A stretch of 17,751 bases of DNA from assembly GCA_900755985.1 (NCBI GenBank), contig CAAEIL010000241.1, positions 1 to 17,751 of the forward strand, written 5' to 3'. The notes under the pieces were generated by a model. That model was not told the origin of the DNA, did no database searches, and saw only the letters and a list, made by a program, of their open reading frames with translations. A program made the translations under genes and the position numbers. The stretch comes from Bacteroidales bacterium (lineage in GTDB: Bacteria; Bacteroidota; Bacteroidia; Bacteroidales; Muribaculaceae). Shown here piece after piece: positions 1 to 7,189 of the stretch (positions are counted from its first letter, which is position 1; every line of letters begins with the position of its first letter).

Positions 1-1
1 C

Positions 2-79
2 GACTACCTGAGCAGCCGTGACGCTTCCCGCCACGCCCGTGCCCTCGAAGGCAAAATCAAAAACCACCTCTTCGATTAA
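2..79 (+). CDS. C-terminal end of an unidentified protein (partial)
   Basis: An open frame enters from the left edge and ends at TAA 77-79, giving 25 residues that end in KIKNHLFD. It is rich in Arg, Ala and Lys and looks like a soluble helical tail. The perfect terminator palindrome starts 11 bases after the stop, which supports this being a real gene end. Too little is present to name the family. Confidence 0.55.
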   Translation, partial: DYLSSRDASRHARALEGKIKNHLFD

Positions 80-90
80 TCCCCCTCATT

Positions 91-134
91 CTCCCACTAA
101 AAAAGGCGCCCTCGGGCGCCTTTTTTAGTGGGAG
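91..134. terminator. Bidirectional intrinsic terminator, 20-bp perfect palindrome
   Basis: Arms 91-110 and 115-134 are perfectly complementary over 20 bp around a CTCG loop. The base of the stem contains A6/T6, so either strand gives a GC-rich hairpin (GGCGCC) followed by a U run. It lies between the + gene ending at 79 and the - gene ending at 164, so it should serve both convergent genes. Confidence 0.9.
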
Positions 135-163
135 AGCAGTTTCCGTCAAGCTTGGGGCGTGGG

Positions 164-1242
164 TTAGCGGATTATGGCGATGTGGCGGGCGGTGACAGTG
201 CCGTCGGACTTGGTCTCTCGTACGATGTAGTGTCCGGGGAGAAGGCCTTCGATGCTTGCGCCGATTTTTACGCCCATGAGGCTGTAGACCTCGGTGGCGA
301 CGACTTGGTCGTCGGCAGTTAGGGACTGCACGGCGTCGGTGTCGCTAAGCGTGAAAAGTATCTGGGTGCCGGAAAGAGCAGTGCCGTTGCAGTAGGCGTG
401 GGTGAAGTATTTGTTGCCGGGAGTCCCTTCCGTGAAGTCGAAGCGGAAAGTAGCTTTGGCGGTCTGGCCTGCGGGAACAAAGAGTGTTCCGGAGTTGGCC
501 TGTGCCATTGACGATACCGACTGATTGGGAATATAAGGGAAAATGACAAGGTCAAAGCTACCGGTGAAGTAGCCCGAGGTGCATGTTACGTCAGCGGTGA
601 ACACGAGGTTATGACGATCTGCTGCCGAGGTATTGCCTTCAAGTTTCAGGTTGGTGAAGGTGTATTTGGTGTCTGCACTCGCTGTTTTAAGCGTGAGGGG
701 CATAATAGTCGAGACTAATTTGCCGTTGCTGTCGGCGAATCCAAAGTAGTAATCACCGGCGCTGATGGTTTTGCCTGTACCGGCATTGAACGAAGAGATG
801 TAGTCGAGCGGCATTGATTCGCCGGAAGAAAGGAATATGGGGTAAGCGTCGGATGAGCCGACCTGCTGGTATTGAGAGTCAAAGAGCACACCGAAGATGT
901 AGCCGTCAAATTCAGCTCCGCTGTTATTGGTTACGGTAGCTGTTATATGGAAAGGTTTGCCGATGAAGAACTCGGATTCGGCGGCAAGGTCTGAAACTTC
1001 GACCGAAGGTACATGCTGTGTAAAATATGCGGTACCGTCCTTGACTTCCATGGTCAGGTAAGCGCCTTTGCTCTGATTGACTTTCATGGGTTGCCATTCG
1101 CCGCCGTTGATTTTGAACACGGGAGTGAGGGTATATGTTCCGGCAGCCATCGATGATGGTATTGTGAGTGTGATGTTGGAATAGCCGTAATTTGGTGGCA
1201 GCTCAGAGAAATTGCCCAATGTGATGTAGCTTAGAGTCCATC
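164..1242 (-). pseudogene. Detached C-terminal half of the C10 peptidase, with T9SS sorting domain
   Basis: This is the continuation of the peptidase in the -1 frame. The frame reads G-W-T-L-S-Y-I-T-L-G-N-F across 1205-1243, so it joins the upstream protein without a plausible start of its own; the first possible initiator is a TTG at 1219. The 350-odd residues look like beta-sandwich/Ig-like modules (for example FHITATVTNNSG). The last 50 or so residues have the pattern of a type IX secretion type A sorting domain: VYSLMGVKIG, then LPGHYIVR, then a short final strand ending in IAIIR. As it stands it is probably not translated, or is translated without a signal peptide. It could be expressed if the frameshift is a sequencing error or is bypassed. 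Confidence 0.7.
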
Positions 1243-2532
1243 CTGAGCCTTAGCCTTCACTTGCATGCCCACGCTACCGGTTAGGGTTACTGACGAACTG
1301 TTGGCCATAAAGTTCTGGATGGTCACAGAGCCTCCCAAAGGACACGATTCGGCCGATACAGTCAGGCCGTCGCAAGTTATGGCGTAGTACTCGGGGGCTG
1401 TTCCGTCCGGGTCCGGGGCGACGTTGGCGATGATGGCGACGTTGAAGTTGTAGCCGGCGCTCGAGCCGCCGATGCCCTGACTTGTGGGGTCGAGGGCGGT
1501 GAGCAGGAAGTATCCGTCAGACATTCCTCCCCAGCCCCAGTTGAAGTGATAGTAACCGCCCGGACGGTATCCGTCGCAGACAAAAGAGTGGCCGCCTTCG
1601 TTGTTGCTACCGGAAAACTGTACGGGACCGAAGTCGCGCAGCTGATTGTAAACGAGTTCGTCCCAACCGAGGATGTCATAATAGGAGCGTGATTCGCTGT
1701 GGATGTCCTTGCGATAGCCAAGATAGTCACGCAGGACATTGGCCGATTGGGCCGTCGCGGCACCGGACCCATTAATACCATAGTCCATCTCCACGCCGAC
1801 ACCGCAGGCATACATCAGGTTGGCGACGGCATTGGCCTGCGTTTCGGTATATGTTCCGTCGTATGTGTCAAGCATGTTCGCCCAGTCGAAATTGGCTGTG
1901 GAATAGTCGTAGCTCAGAGTCGTCGAGGTAGAGCCGGATGTCCATGTGTACGATTTAGAGCCGGTACCGTTGACGGGGTATTTGTGATAGGCTATCACCT
2001 GTGCCAGAGCGGTAGCGACGCAACCTGTGACACAGCGTTCGCCGTCAATCTCGGGACACATGTTGTTAAAAGGGGTAGACTGGTTCCATTGGGTTTTCAC
2101 CATGGGTTGTATTTCGGCATAGTTGGCATGCTGCACACGCAGCGGGCTATTGCTTTTGAGACTTTGTTTTGAGGCTTCGGTACGCGCCCATTCTACCTGG
2201 GCTGCGGCGTCATCGAGATAAAACACCAAAGCGGGTGGCAGATTGTCAGGGTCGTAGCTTCCGCTCTCGACGTAGCCAAGAAGAGGCGCAGTGGTGTCGT
2301 CGGCCGTAGCAAAGACATATCCCGACTCACCGTTGGCAAAAACATAGATAGCTGGCTCGGCATCGATACTACGCGTGTCGACAAGACGGAGCCGCTGGCC
2401 CGACATTCCGCGAACCTTAGCCATATCGCCGGACGCGGTAATGCGGTTGATAGCCTCACCGGGGGTAATCACCGCTGCGCCGGCCGTAAGCGAGCATGTG
2501 GCGATTGCCGTTAAAAGAGTAAATTTTCGCAT
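1231..2532 (-). CDS. C10-family cysteine peptidase (streptopain/interpain-like), truncated by frameshift
   Basis: A secreted papain-fold protease. A signal peptide (MRKFTLLTAIATCSLTAGAA) is followed by a propeptide-like region of about residues 21-130 of the Spi/inhibitor I69 type. The C10 catalytic domain has the nucleophile in GCVATA (Cys171), the histidine in GGHSFVCDGY (His315) and the conserved NWGWGG segment near 331-336. The frame ends after 433 residues at AQDGL, just after a beta domain begins, while the rest of the protein including its T9SS sorting domain continues in the -1 frame (164-1242). The intact protein would be about 790 residues. The catalytic domain is complete, so a truncated enzyme could fold, but it should not reach the surface by T9SS. 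Relatives include interpain and the Bacteroides fragilis C10 proteases. A consensus promoter lies 50-58 bases upstream. Confidence 0.88.
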   Translation of the reverse strand: MRKFTLLTAIATCSLTAGAAVITPGEAINRITASGDMAKVRGMSGQRLRLVDTRSIDAEPAIYVFANGESGYVFATADDTTAPLLGYVESGSYDPDNLPPALVFYLDDAAAQVEWARTEASKQSLKSNSPLRVQHANYAEIQPMVKTQWNQSTPFNNMCPEIDGERCVTGCVATALAQVIAYHKYPVNGTGSKSYTWTSGSTSTTLSYDYSTANFDWANMLDTYDGTYTETQANAVANLMYACGVGVEMDYGINGSGAATAQSANVLRDYLGYRKDIHSESRSYYDILGWDELVYNQLRDFGPVQFSGSNNEGGHSFVCDGYRPGGYYHFNWGWGGMSDGYFLLTALDPTSQGIGGSSAGYNFNVAIIANVAPDPDGTAPEYYAITCDGLTVSAESCPLGGSVTIQNFMANSSSVTLTGSVGMQVKAKAQDGL

Positions 2533-2582
2533 GTGTGTTTGTTAGTTAAAATGTTAGAGGTATTGTCAATTTTTGTTGTTTA

Positions 2583-2590
2583 CAAAGGTA
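2583..2590 (-). promoter_or_regulatory. Bacteroidota -7 element of the C10 peptidase
   Basis: The minus strand reads TACCTTTG, a full match to TAnnTTTG. The -33 position, 19 bases further up, is only a T run (complement of 2608-2614). A leader of about 45-50 nt follows. Two tandem copies of AACACACGCC at 2638-2657 lie just upstream of the promoter and could bind a regulator. Confidence 0.6.
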
Positions 2591-2637
2591 TAACCATTTC
2601 CATACATAAAAAAGTTTTAAAACACACAAAATCACAC

Positions 2638-2657
2638 AACACACGCCAACACACGCC
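2638..2657. repeat. Two tandem copies of a 10-bp unit
   Basis: AACACACGCC occurs twice without a gap, in a longer CACA-rich stretch (2622-2657). It sits upstream of the C10 peptidase promoter, at about -60 to -80 relative to the inferred start. Its function is unknown. Confidence 0.5.
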
Positions 2658-2785
2658 AATTTCCCATGGCTCCATTACTTTTCGCGAGGATACTGACAGC
2701 GTGGCGTTGTTGTCTATAATCGGTCACTCGGCGGAACTTTTCAGTCCCTTTTTAAGAGGTTGTCTCGAAGCTGTTCCGGCAATTG

Positions 2786-2822
2786 GAAAAAGCGCCTGCA
2801 AGTTAATGACTTGCAGACGCTT
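2786..2822 (-). terminator. Intrinsic terminator of tRNA-Pro
   Basis: On the minus strand, arms 2822-2809 and 2803-2790 form a 14-bp stem with one U:G pair around a 5-nt loop, followed at once by a five-T run (complement of 2787-2791). The + strand reading has a C:A mismatch instead of the wobble, so the minus strand is the functional direction. It starts about 10 bases after the tRNA 3' end. Confidence 0.85.
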
Positions 2823-2831
2823 AGCTAAGTG

Positions 2832-2905
2832 TCGGGGTGACAGGATTCGAACCTGCGACCGCCTGGTCCCAAACCAGGAGCGCTACCGGACTGCGCTACG
2901 CCCCG
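2832..2905 (-). tRNA. tRNA-Pro (anticodon UGG)
   Basis: Minus-strand cloverleaf of 74 nt: acceptor CGGGGCG, D-arm GCGC/GCGC, anticodon stem CCTGG/CCAGG with loop TTTGGGA, variable loop CGGTC, T-arm GCAGG-TTCGAAT-CCTGT, acceptor CACCCCG and discriminator A at 2832. CCA is not encoded. The anticodon TGG reads CCN proline codons. All arms pair well except position 6 with 67 in the acceptor, which is C:A. It has its own promoter and terminator, so it is a single-gene transcription unit. Confidence 0.96.
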
Positions 2906-3009
2906 AACTTGTTTACTTTCTTTTAGATGCTAAAGTTTTTCTTTAGTTACCGTGCATTATTTATGGCCCGCTCAAATAAAAATCATTGGCTTGCCGTTTT
3001 TTGCGGAGG

Positions 3010-3040
3010 CAAAGTTAGCATATTTTTTTTGATTATCAAA
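3010..3040 (-). promoter_or_regulatory. Consensus Bacteroidota promoter of tRNA-Pro
   Basis: The minus strand has TTTG (complement of 3037-3040), a 19-bp gap, then TAACTTTG (complement of 3010-3017). Both elements match the sigma-ABfr consensus exactly. Transcription should start near 3003, giving a precursor leader of about 95 nt before the tRNA. Confidence 0.75.
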
Positions 3041-3150
3041 ATCTGCATTTTGATGTCCCCGAATTCGGCGGATAAGAACTGGCCAATATCTGGTCTAAAT
3101 CAGGTTCGAAATCAGGCCTACGCTTACAGCTCGCAGGTGAGTGACGAAGC

Positions 3151-3972
3151 TTATTGGCCGAGTTGTTTAAGCAGCTCAACAGCAGGCGTGTAGCCAGCCT
3201 TAGCCAAATCGTTAAGTATTTTGGTGCCTTCTTGCGCATAGCTTCCGTTTTCATATCCGTTAAGGTAAATGATGGCCAGATTGTATCCGGCTTGTGGAAT
3301 GCCGAAATCATAAGCCGATGTGTACCACCCGACAGCTTCGCCCAAGTTCTGCTCTACGCCCGAACCATTCTGATAGCAGACTGCCAGATCGTACTGAGCC
3401 CGAGCCACTCCGTTCGATGACAACTCTTTAAACATTTCAACGGCAAGCGTAATATTTGCCGCTGTTCCCCGTCCGAGATAATAACATTCGGCAAGGTTAA
3501 ATTTAGCGTCAAGGTTCCCTTTTTGTGTTGCTGTCTTGAAGCAGGCAAAAGCTTTATCAAAGTCCTGAGTCGTTCCGTTACCTGTCAAATAGCACATCCC
3601 AACGTTATTTATCGCCTCGGGCAATCCTTGGGCTGCAGCGCGGCTATAATAGTCGAAGGCCTTGGCATAGTCTTGTTTGACACCAACGCCGTCATAATAA
3701 AGATTGCCGAGACTGTACTGAGCCCCATCCAAGCCTTTTGCAGCGCCTTTTTCGTACCAGTAGAATGCTTTTGCCGGATCTTTTGCAACGCCATCGCCAT
3801 ATAGATAAGCGTTGCCTGCCATAACCATAGCTTTTGCATTTCCACCCCGCGCCTGTGCGAGAATCTTGCTGAAAGACTGCGCCTGCGCCTCATTCATAAA
3901 TAAGGATAGCATAAGCATTGCCATGAGTACAACATTTGTCATCATCGACCGCCCGGATTTTTCAATATTCAT
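3151..3972 (-). CDS. Secreted Sel1-repeat (SLR/TPR-like) protein
   Basis: A 273-residue protein with an N-terminal export signal whose likely cleavage is after AQA (about residue 31). At least five, probably six, Sel1-like repeats of about 36 residues follow, starting near residues 45, 82, 118, 154, 190 and 226. Each has the A-x-x-x-L/G...Y-x-x-G-x-G...D-x-x-K-A-x-x-(Y/F)-(Y/F) pattern. Sel1 repeats form an alpha-solenoid that binds other proteins; the partner cannot be told from sequence. In Bacteroidales such proteins are usually periplasmic. ATG 3972 is used here; internal methionines at residues 10-11 are alternative starts that keep the hydrophobic segment. A strong promoter lies 38-70 bases upstream, divergent from the gene at 4090. 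Confidence 0.88.
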   Translation of the reverse strand: MNIEKSGRSMMTNVVLMAMLMLSLFMNEAQAQSFSKILAQARGGNAKAMVMAGNAYLYGDGVAKDPAKAFYWYEKGAAKGLDGAQYSLGNLYYDGVGVKQDYAKAFDYYSRAAAQGLPEAINNVGMCYLTGNGTTQDFDKAFACFKTATQKGNLDAKFNLAECYYLGRGTAANITLAVEMFKELSSNGVARAQYDLAVCYQNGSGVEQNLGEAVGWYTSAYDFGIPQAGYNLAIIYLNGYENGSYAQEGTKILNDLAKAGYTPAVELLKQLGQ

Positions 3973-4009
3973 ATCTATAAGTATTTATGTATTGTTGCGA
4001 TTTCACCCT

Positions 4010-4042
4010 CAAAGGTATGACTTTTATGAACAAATATCCAAA
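4010..4042 (-). promoter_or_regulatory. Promoter of the Sel1-repeat gene
   Basis: The minus strand has TTTG (complement of 4039-4042), a 21-bp gap, then TACCTTTG (complement of 4010-4017). Both match the Bacteroidota consensus. A leader of about 30-35 nt follows. Confidence 0.7.
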
Positions 4043-4061
4043 TATTTCGAGAAAAAACTCG

Positions 4062-4069
4062 TAATTTTG
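4062..4069 (+). promoter_or_regulatory. -7 element for the gene at 4090
   Basis: TAATTTTG matches TAnnTTTG and lies 20 bases before ATG 4090. No good TTTG is found at the -33 spacing. The promoter overlaps the upstream side of the divergent Sel1 promoter, so the two could interfere or share a regulator. Confidence 0.5.
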
Positions 4070-4089
4070 TACAACCAATAGGCAAGTCT

Positions 4090-4461
4090 ATGAAAAAATT
4101 GATTTTAATCGCTGCGATGCTGGCAAGTGCGTATATGTCATATGCCGCAATCAGCAGCATAGAGCGCAGTGGTTCGTGGTATTATATTTATGACGAAAAC
4201 GGCCGTCGCACTCATACCATATCGGCATCTTCGACCGGTCAGGTCGTGGGCTGGTCTTCGACATTCTTTGTGTCACGAAATGGCTCCTGGTACTATCTTT
4301 ATGACGAGAACTGCCGCCGTTACCGCACGTTGTCGGCATCGTCCGTGGGGAATGTAATCGCTGTTTCGGGGGACACCTTTATCTCGCGCAACGGCAGTTG
4401 GATTTACACTTACAACCGCGAAGGCAAACGCATAAACACCCGTGCTGCTTCGACTCGCTGA
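4090..4461 (+). CDS. Small secreted protein made of 37-residue GSWYYxYDExxRR repeats
   Basis: A 123-residue protein with a signal peptide (MKKLILIAAMLASAYMSYA) and 2.6 copies of a 37-residue repeat at about 28-64, 65-101 and 102-123. Each repeat starts GSW(Y/I)YxY(D/N), followed by basic residues, T-x-S-A-S-S and a short hydrophobic strand. The aromatic and polar beta-strand pattern suggests a small all-beta, perhaps propeller-like or carbohydrate-facing, fold; this is inference. I do not recognise a named family. Its last 20 bases overlap the start of the MATE gene, so the two may be translationally coupled. Confidence 0.82.
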   Translation: MKKLILIAAMLASAYMSYAAISSIERSGSWYYIYDENGRRTHTISASSTGQVVGWSSTFFVSRNGSWYYLYDENCRRYRTLSASSVGNVIAVSGDTFISRNGSWIYTYNREGKRINTRAASTR

Positions 4462-5761
4462 CAGACATATTCTAAATCTTGCGTGGCCGGCGATTCTCAC
4501 CAACATCACCGGACCGCTGATGTCGCTTGTCGACACGGCTGTGGTGGGCCATTTGGGTGACAGCTCCTATATTGCAGGCGTGGCACTTGGCGGTGCGGTC
4601 TTCAACATGGTCTACTGGCTTTTAGGCTTTTTGCGTACGGGCACATCAGGGCTTGTCGGTCAGGCCGTAGGTCGCGGCGACCAGACATCGGCAGTCGGAT
4701 TGCTTCGCCGCATGATTCTTGTCGCTTTTTTTGCGGGCGTTGCCATAATTTTGTTTGCGACACCGCTGTGCGACGGCGTTATGGCCTTTATGGATTCGGA
4801 AGACAGCGCCCAGGCGCCCGCGCAGACATATTTTCATGCCGCCATGTGGGGAGCTCCGGCCTATCTGGCCACCTGTGTCCTTTCGGGATGGTTCGTGGGT
4901 GAGCAAGACACACGACCAATACTGGTCATGGCTCTTGTCAGCAATCTGCTCAATGTTGTCCTCAGCCCCACTCTTGCTTTTGGAGCCGGTTTGTCAGTCA
5001 GCGGTATAGCCATCGCTACCGCCATATCACAATGGGTTGCCCTTGTCTCCGGAACAGTCATGTTGTATCGCTTTAGCCGACGTCGCAAAATATCCCTCAT
5101 GGCACGTTCGGAGCATACGGTGAGCATACCCCGCCTGTTGCACATCAACAGTGATATTTTTCTACGCACACTGTGCCTCGTGGCCGTCACCATGTGGTTC
5201 ACTCGCTCGGGCGCCTCCATTTCGACAGTTGTCCTTGCCGCTAATGCTGTTTTGATGCAGCTTTTCATGCTGTTTTCGTTCTTTACCGACGGTTTTGCCT
5301 TCGCCGGCGAGGCTCTCGCAGCCAAGGAGTACGGAGCAGGCAAATTTGGCGCTCTGAGGTCTACGGTAAGCCGACTGATGCTCTGGAGCCTGATTCTGGC
5401 TTTGCTTTTTACACTGCTGTATTTCATTGCGGGACAATGGATTGTCAACATCCTGACGGACAGCATGGATGTCCGTCAGGCCGCGTCCGAAACCATGCTG
5501 TGGGTAGTAGCGATACCCCTGTGCGGCTTCATGGCTTTTACCTGGGACGGAATTTTCATCGGTATGACTCTTACCGGTCGCATGCTGATATCCATGGCTT
5601 TGTCCATGGCGGTATTCTTCGCCGTGTACTTCGCGGCTACCCCGACACTCGGTGTCCATGGTCTTTGGCTTGCTTTCGTGGCTTATCTTGCCGCGCGAAG
5701 CCTGTGCCAGTGGCTGATGTTCCGCAGCTATATGCGTCGGATTCATTCCTGTTCCGGATAA
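4442..5761 (+). CDS. MATE-family (DinF-like) multidrug/organic-cation efflux protein
   Basis: A 439-residue inner-membrane antiporter of the usual MATE length with about 12 hydrophobic segments. The start region ILNLAWPAILTNITGPLMSLVDTAVVGHLG carries the family signature of helix 1, with the conserved Asp in LVDTAVVGHLG. The duplicated second half begins near residue 240 (MWFTRSGASISTVVLAANAVLMQL). MATE proteins exchange Na+ or H+ for drugs or metabolites; the substrate is not predictable here. The start chosen is GTG 4442, which overlaps the previous stop by 20 bases; CTG 4445 is a weaker alternative. A Fe-S assembly gene follows after 29 bases. Confidence 0.9.
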   Translation: MLLRLADRHILNLAWPAILTNITGPLMSLVDTAVVGHLGDSSYIAGVALGGAVFNMVYWLLGFLRTGTSGLVGQAVGRGDQTSAVGLLRRMILVAFFAGVAIILFATPLCDGVMAFMDSEDSAQAPAQTYFHAAMWGAPAYLATCVLSGWFVGEQDTRPILVMALVSNLLNVVLSPTLAFGAGLSVSGIAIATAISQWVALVSGTVMLYRFSRRRKISLMARSEHTVSIPRLLHINSDIFLRTLCLVAVTMWFTRSGASISTVVLAANAVLMQLFMLFSFFTDGFAFAGEALAAKEYGAGKFGALRSTVSRLMLWSLILALLFTLLYFIAGQWIVNILTDSMDVRQAASETMLWVVAIPLCGFMAFTWDGIFIGMTLTGRMLISMALSMAVFFAVYFAATPTLGVHGLWLAFVAYLAARSLCQWLMFRSYMRRIHSCSG

Positions 5762-5767
5762 ATTCCT

Positions 5768-5775
5768 TATCTTTG
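5768..5775 (+). promoter_or_regulatory. -7 element before the DUF59 gene
   Basis: TATCTTTG matches TAnnTTTG, just after the MATE stop. No clear TTTG lies 19-21 bases upstream. It ends 15 bases before ATG 5791, so any transcript from it would have a leader of about 10 nt. The DUF59-lpxH pair can therefore be transcribed separately from the MATE gene. Confidence 0.5.
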
Positions 5776-5790
5776 CAAAAAATAAACGAT

Positions 5791-6111
5791 ATGGATTCAG
5801 AAAAAAAACTTCAGCTCGAAGAAAAAGTGGTCGAAATGCTTCGCACGGTCTTTGACCCCGAAGTGCCGGTCGACATCTATTCCTTAGGGCTTGTATATAA
5901 GATAGAGGTCCGCGACAACGGTGACCTCGACATAGATATGACACTAACAGCTCCAAGCTGCCCCGCAGCCGACTTCATTGTCGAAGATGCCCGACTTAAA
6001 CTTGAATCTATCGAGGGTATTGGTAAAGTCAACATCAACATCGTCTTCGAACCCGAATGGGACAAGGACATGATGAGCGAGGAAGCAAAGCTCGAACTCG
6101 GATTTCTGTGA
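5791..6111 (+). CDS. MIP18/DUF59-family iron-sulfur cluster assembly factor (SufT/PaaD-like)
   Basis: A 106-residue cytosolic single-domain protein. It contains the family hallmarks VFDPEVPVDIYSLGLVY (residues about 20-36) and the TLTAPSCPAADFI segment with the conserved cysteine near residue 56, then the LE.IEG.G.VNI.....P.W motif. MIP18-like proteins help maturation and transfer of Fe-S clusters to client proteins. ATG 5791 is preferred because an in-frame upstream extension lies inside the MATE gene and lacks family similarity. The stop is 19 bases before lpxH, and both are probably co-transcribed. Confidence 0.93.
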   Translation: MDSEKKLQLEEKVVEMLRTVFDPEVPVDIYSLGLVYKIEVRDNGDLDIDMTLTAPSCPAADFIVEDARLKLESIEGIGKVNINIVFEPEWDKDMMSEEAKLELGFL

Positions 6112-6130
6112 CAGATAAAGCATAACCGCC

Positions 6131-6892
6131 GTGGCCAAAACCTATTTCCTGAGCGACCTGCATCTTGGCGCAACATATATGCCGGACGAGCGCGAGCACG
6201 AAGCTCGCGTTATAGCTATGTTGCAGGACTTCGGCCGCGATGCCGACAGCATTTATCTGTTGGGAGACGTTCTCGACTATTGGTACGAATACAAAACGGT
6301 AGTCCCTCGCGGACACGTCCGCTTTTTCGGCGAGCTTGCCCGACTGGCCGACTCGGGTGTGAAAATATATTGGTTTATCGGCAACCACGACATCTGGCTT
6401 TTTGATTACCTTCGTGACGAAATCGGCATCGAAGTCGTCGACGGAAATGCCGTACACACCATCTGCGGTCACCGTTTTTTCCTGAGCCATGGCGACGGTC
6501 TCGGCGACCCTTCAAAGGCTTACGCCCTGATGCGGCGAACTTTCCGGAACCGTTTTGCACAATGGCTTTTCGCGGGTATTCACCCCCGATGGACTATTCC
6601 GTTTGCCTATCGCTGGAGCCGCCATTCGCGTTTAAAGCGCGGCGACGGCATTGCCCGCTATAAGGGCGATGACAATGAAATCCCCATGAAATTTGCCCGT
6701 GCGTATATTGCCGAACATCCCGAGATTGAATATTTCATCACCGGCCATCGTCATATTGCCATCGAGCGTCCGCTGCCTAACGGAGGACTTTTCGTAATTC
6801 TCGGCGACTGTTTCAGGCAGTACAGCTACGGTGTCTTCGACGGAAATAATTTTTCACTCCGCTATTATTACGGCATCCCTGACAGCAAATAA
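6131..6892 (+). CDS. lpxH: UDP-2,3-diacylglucosamine diphosphatase (LpxH-type metallophosphoesterase)
   Basis: A 253-residue calcineurin-like phosphoesterase. It probably hydrolyses UDP-2,3-diacylglucosamine to lipid X in lipid A synthesis, at the cytoplasmic face of the inner membrane. The metal ligands are all visible: D-x-H in SDLHLG (Asp9, His11), GD in LLGDVLDYW (Asp46), GNHD (Asn85, His86), His120 in SHGDG and GHRH (His206, His208). The LGDVLDYWYEY segment, and the basic and aromatic cap region of about 135-170 that binds acyl chains in LpxH, favour LpxH over generic phosphoesterases. The start is GTG 6131; no ATG exists nearby in frame. Some Bacteroidales copies are annotated only as UDP-2,3-diacylglucosamine diphosphatase. 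Confidence 0.88.
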   Translation: MAKTYFLSDLHLGATYMPDEREHEARVIAMLQDFGRDADSIYLLGDVLDYWYEYKTVVPRGHVRFFGELARLADSGVKIYWFIGNHDIWLFDYLRDEIGIEVVDGNAVHTICGHRFFLSHGDGLGDPSKAYALMRRTFRNRFAQWLFAGIHPRWTIPFAYRWSRHSRLKRGDGIARYKGDDNEIPMKFARAYIAEHPEIEYFITGHRHIAIERPLPNGGLFVILGDCFRQYSYGVFDGNNFSLRYYYGIPDSK

Positions 6893-7178
6893 AACTCGAC
6901 CGGATACCCTACCGGCCCCCCGGGAGTAGCCCCTCCTAACAGTCCAAATGGACAGAAACAGAGTCAAAATCAGTCTCAAAATTCAAATTGACAGCGCCGC
7001 TTCAAAACTTTACATTTTTTAACATTGAAAGGCCGAGGGATTTTATTGTCGGCCAATGCAGATATTAATGCTGAATATCAGCGTTTTACAATAGACAATA
7101 TAACTTTGGCGACATCCTTTGCCCAAAAACTATGCTATTAAACATATAAAATTATTTTGCAGAATGTCACAAAGTATC
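6893..7178. other. Intergenic region after lpxH, no convincing protein gene
   Basis: This stretch has only very short frames, such as a 24-codon frame from ATG 6948. It contains two hairpins. One has arms GGCCGA 7031-7036 and TCGGCC 7049-7054. The other is a short GCTGA/TCAGC stem at 7070-7082 followed by GTTTT, which could terminate the MATE-DUF59-lpxH transcript. A -7-like TAACTTTG at 7101-7108 has no -33 partner. Confidence 0.5.
7070..7087 (+). terminator. Possible weak terminator after lpxH
   Basis: A 5-bp stem (GCTGA/TCAGC, 3-nt loop) is followed by GTTTT. A longer alternative pairs 7058-7066 with 7074-7082 with one mismatch. It lies almost 180 bases past the lpxH stop, which makes it a weak candidate. 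Confidence 0.3.
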
Positions 7179-7186
7179 TACTTTTG
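7156..7186 (+). promoter_or_regulatory. Consensus promoter driving a non-coding region
   Basis: TTTG 7156-7159, a 19-bp gap, then TACTTTTG 7179-7186. Both elements match the Bacteroidota consensus with ideal spacing. No protein gene follows on the + strand for over 6 kb, so it appears to drive an RNA. Confidence 0.7.
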
Positions 7187-7189
7187 TAC

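Noticed and set aside
2533..2946. 137-codon + frame across the intergenic region and the tRNA
   Set aside because: It runs through the tRNA-Pro antisense strand and the promoter of the C10 gene, with no domain character.
3097..3116. Direct repeat AAATCAGG-TTCG-AAATCAGG, resembling a tRNA T-arm fragment
   Set aside because: No acceptor or anticodon stem can be built around it; too short to call a tRNA remnant.
4861..5466. 201-codon minus-strand frame inside the MATE gene
   Set aside because: Same reasoning: it mirrors MATE codons and lacks family features.
5162..5956. 264-codon minus-strand frame opposite the MATE gene
   Set aside because: It is antisense to a clear MATE gene and has no recognisable domain; the composition looks like a shadow frame.
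6948..7022. 24-codon frame after lpxH
   Set aside because: No start context, no homology and composition like intergenic DNA.
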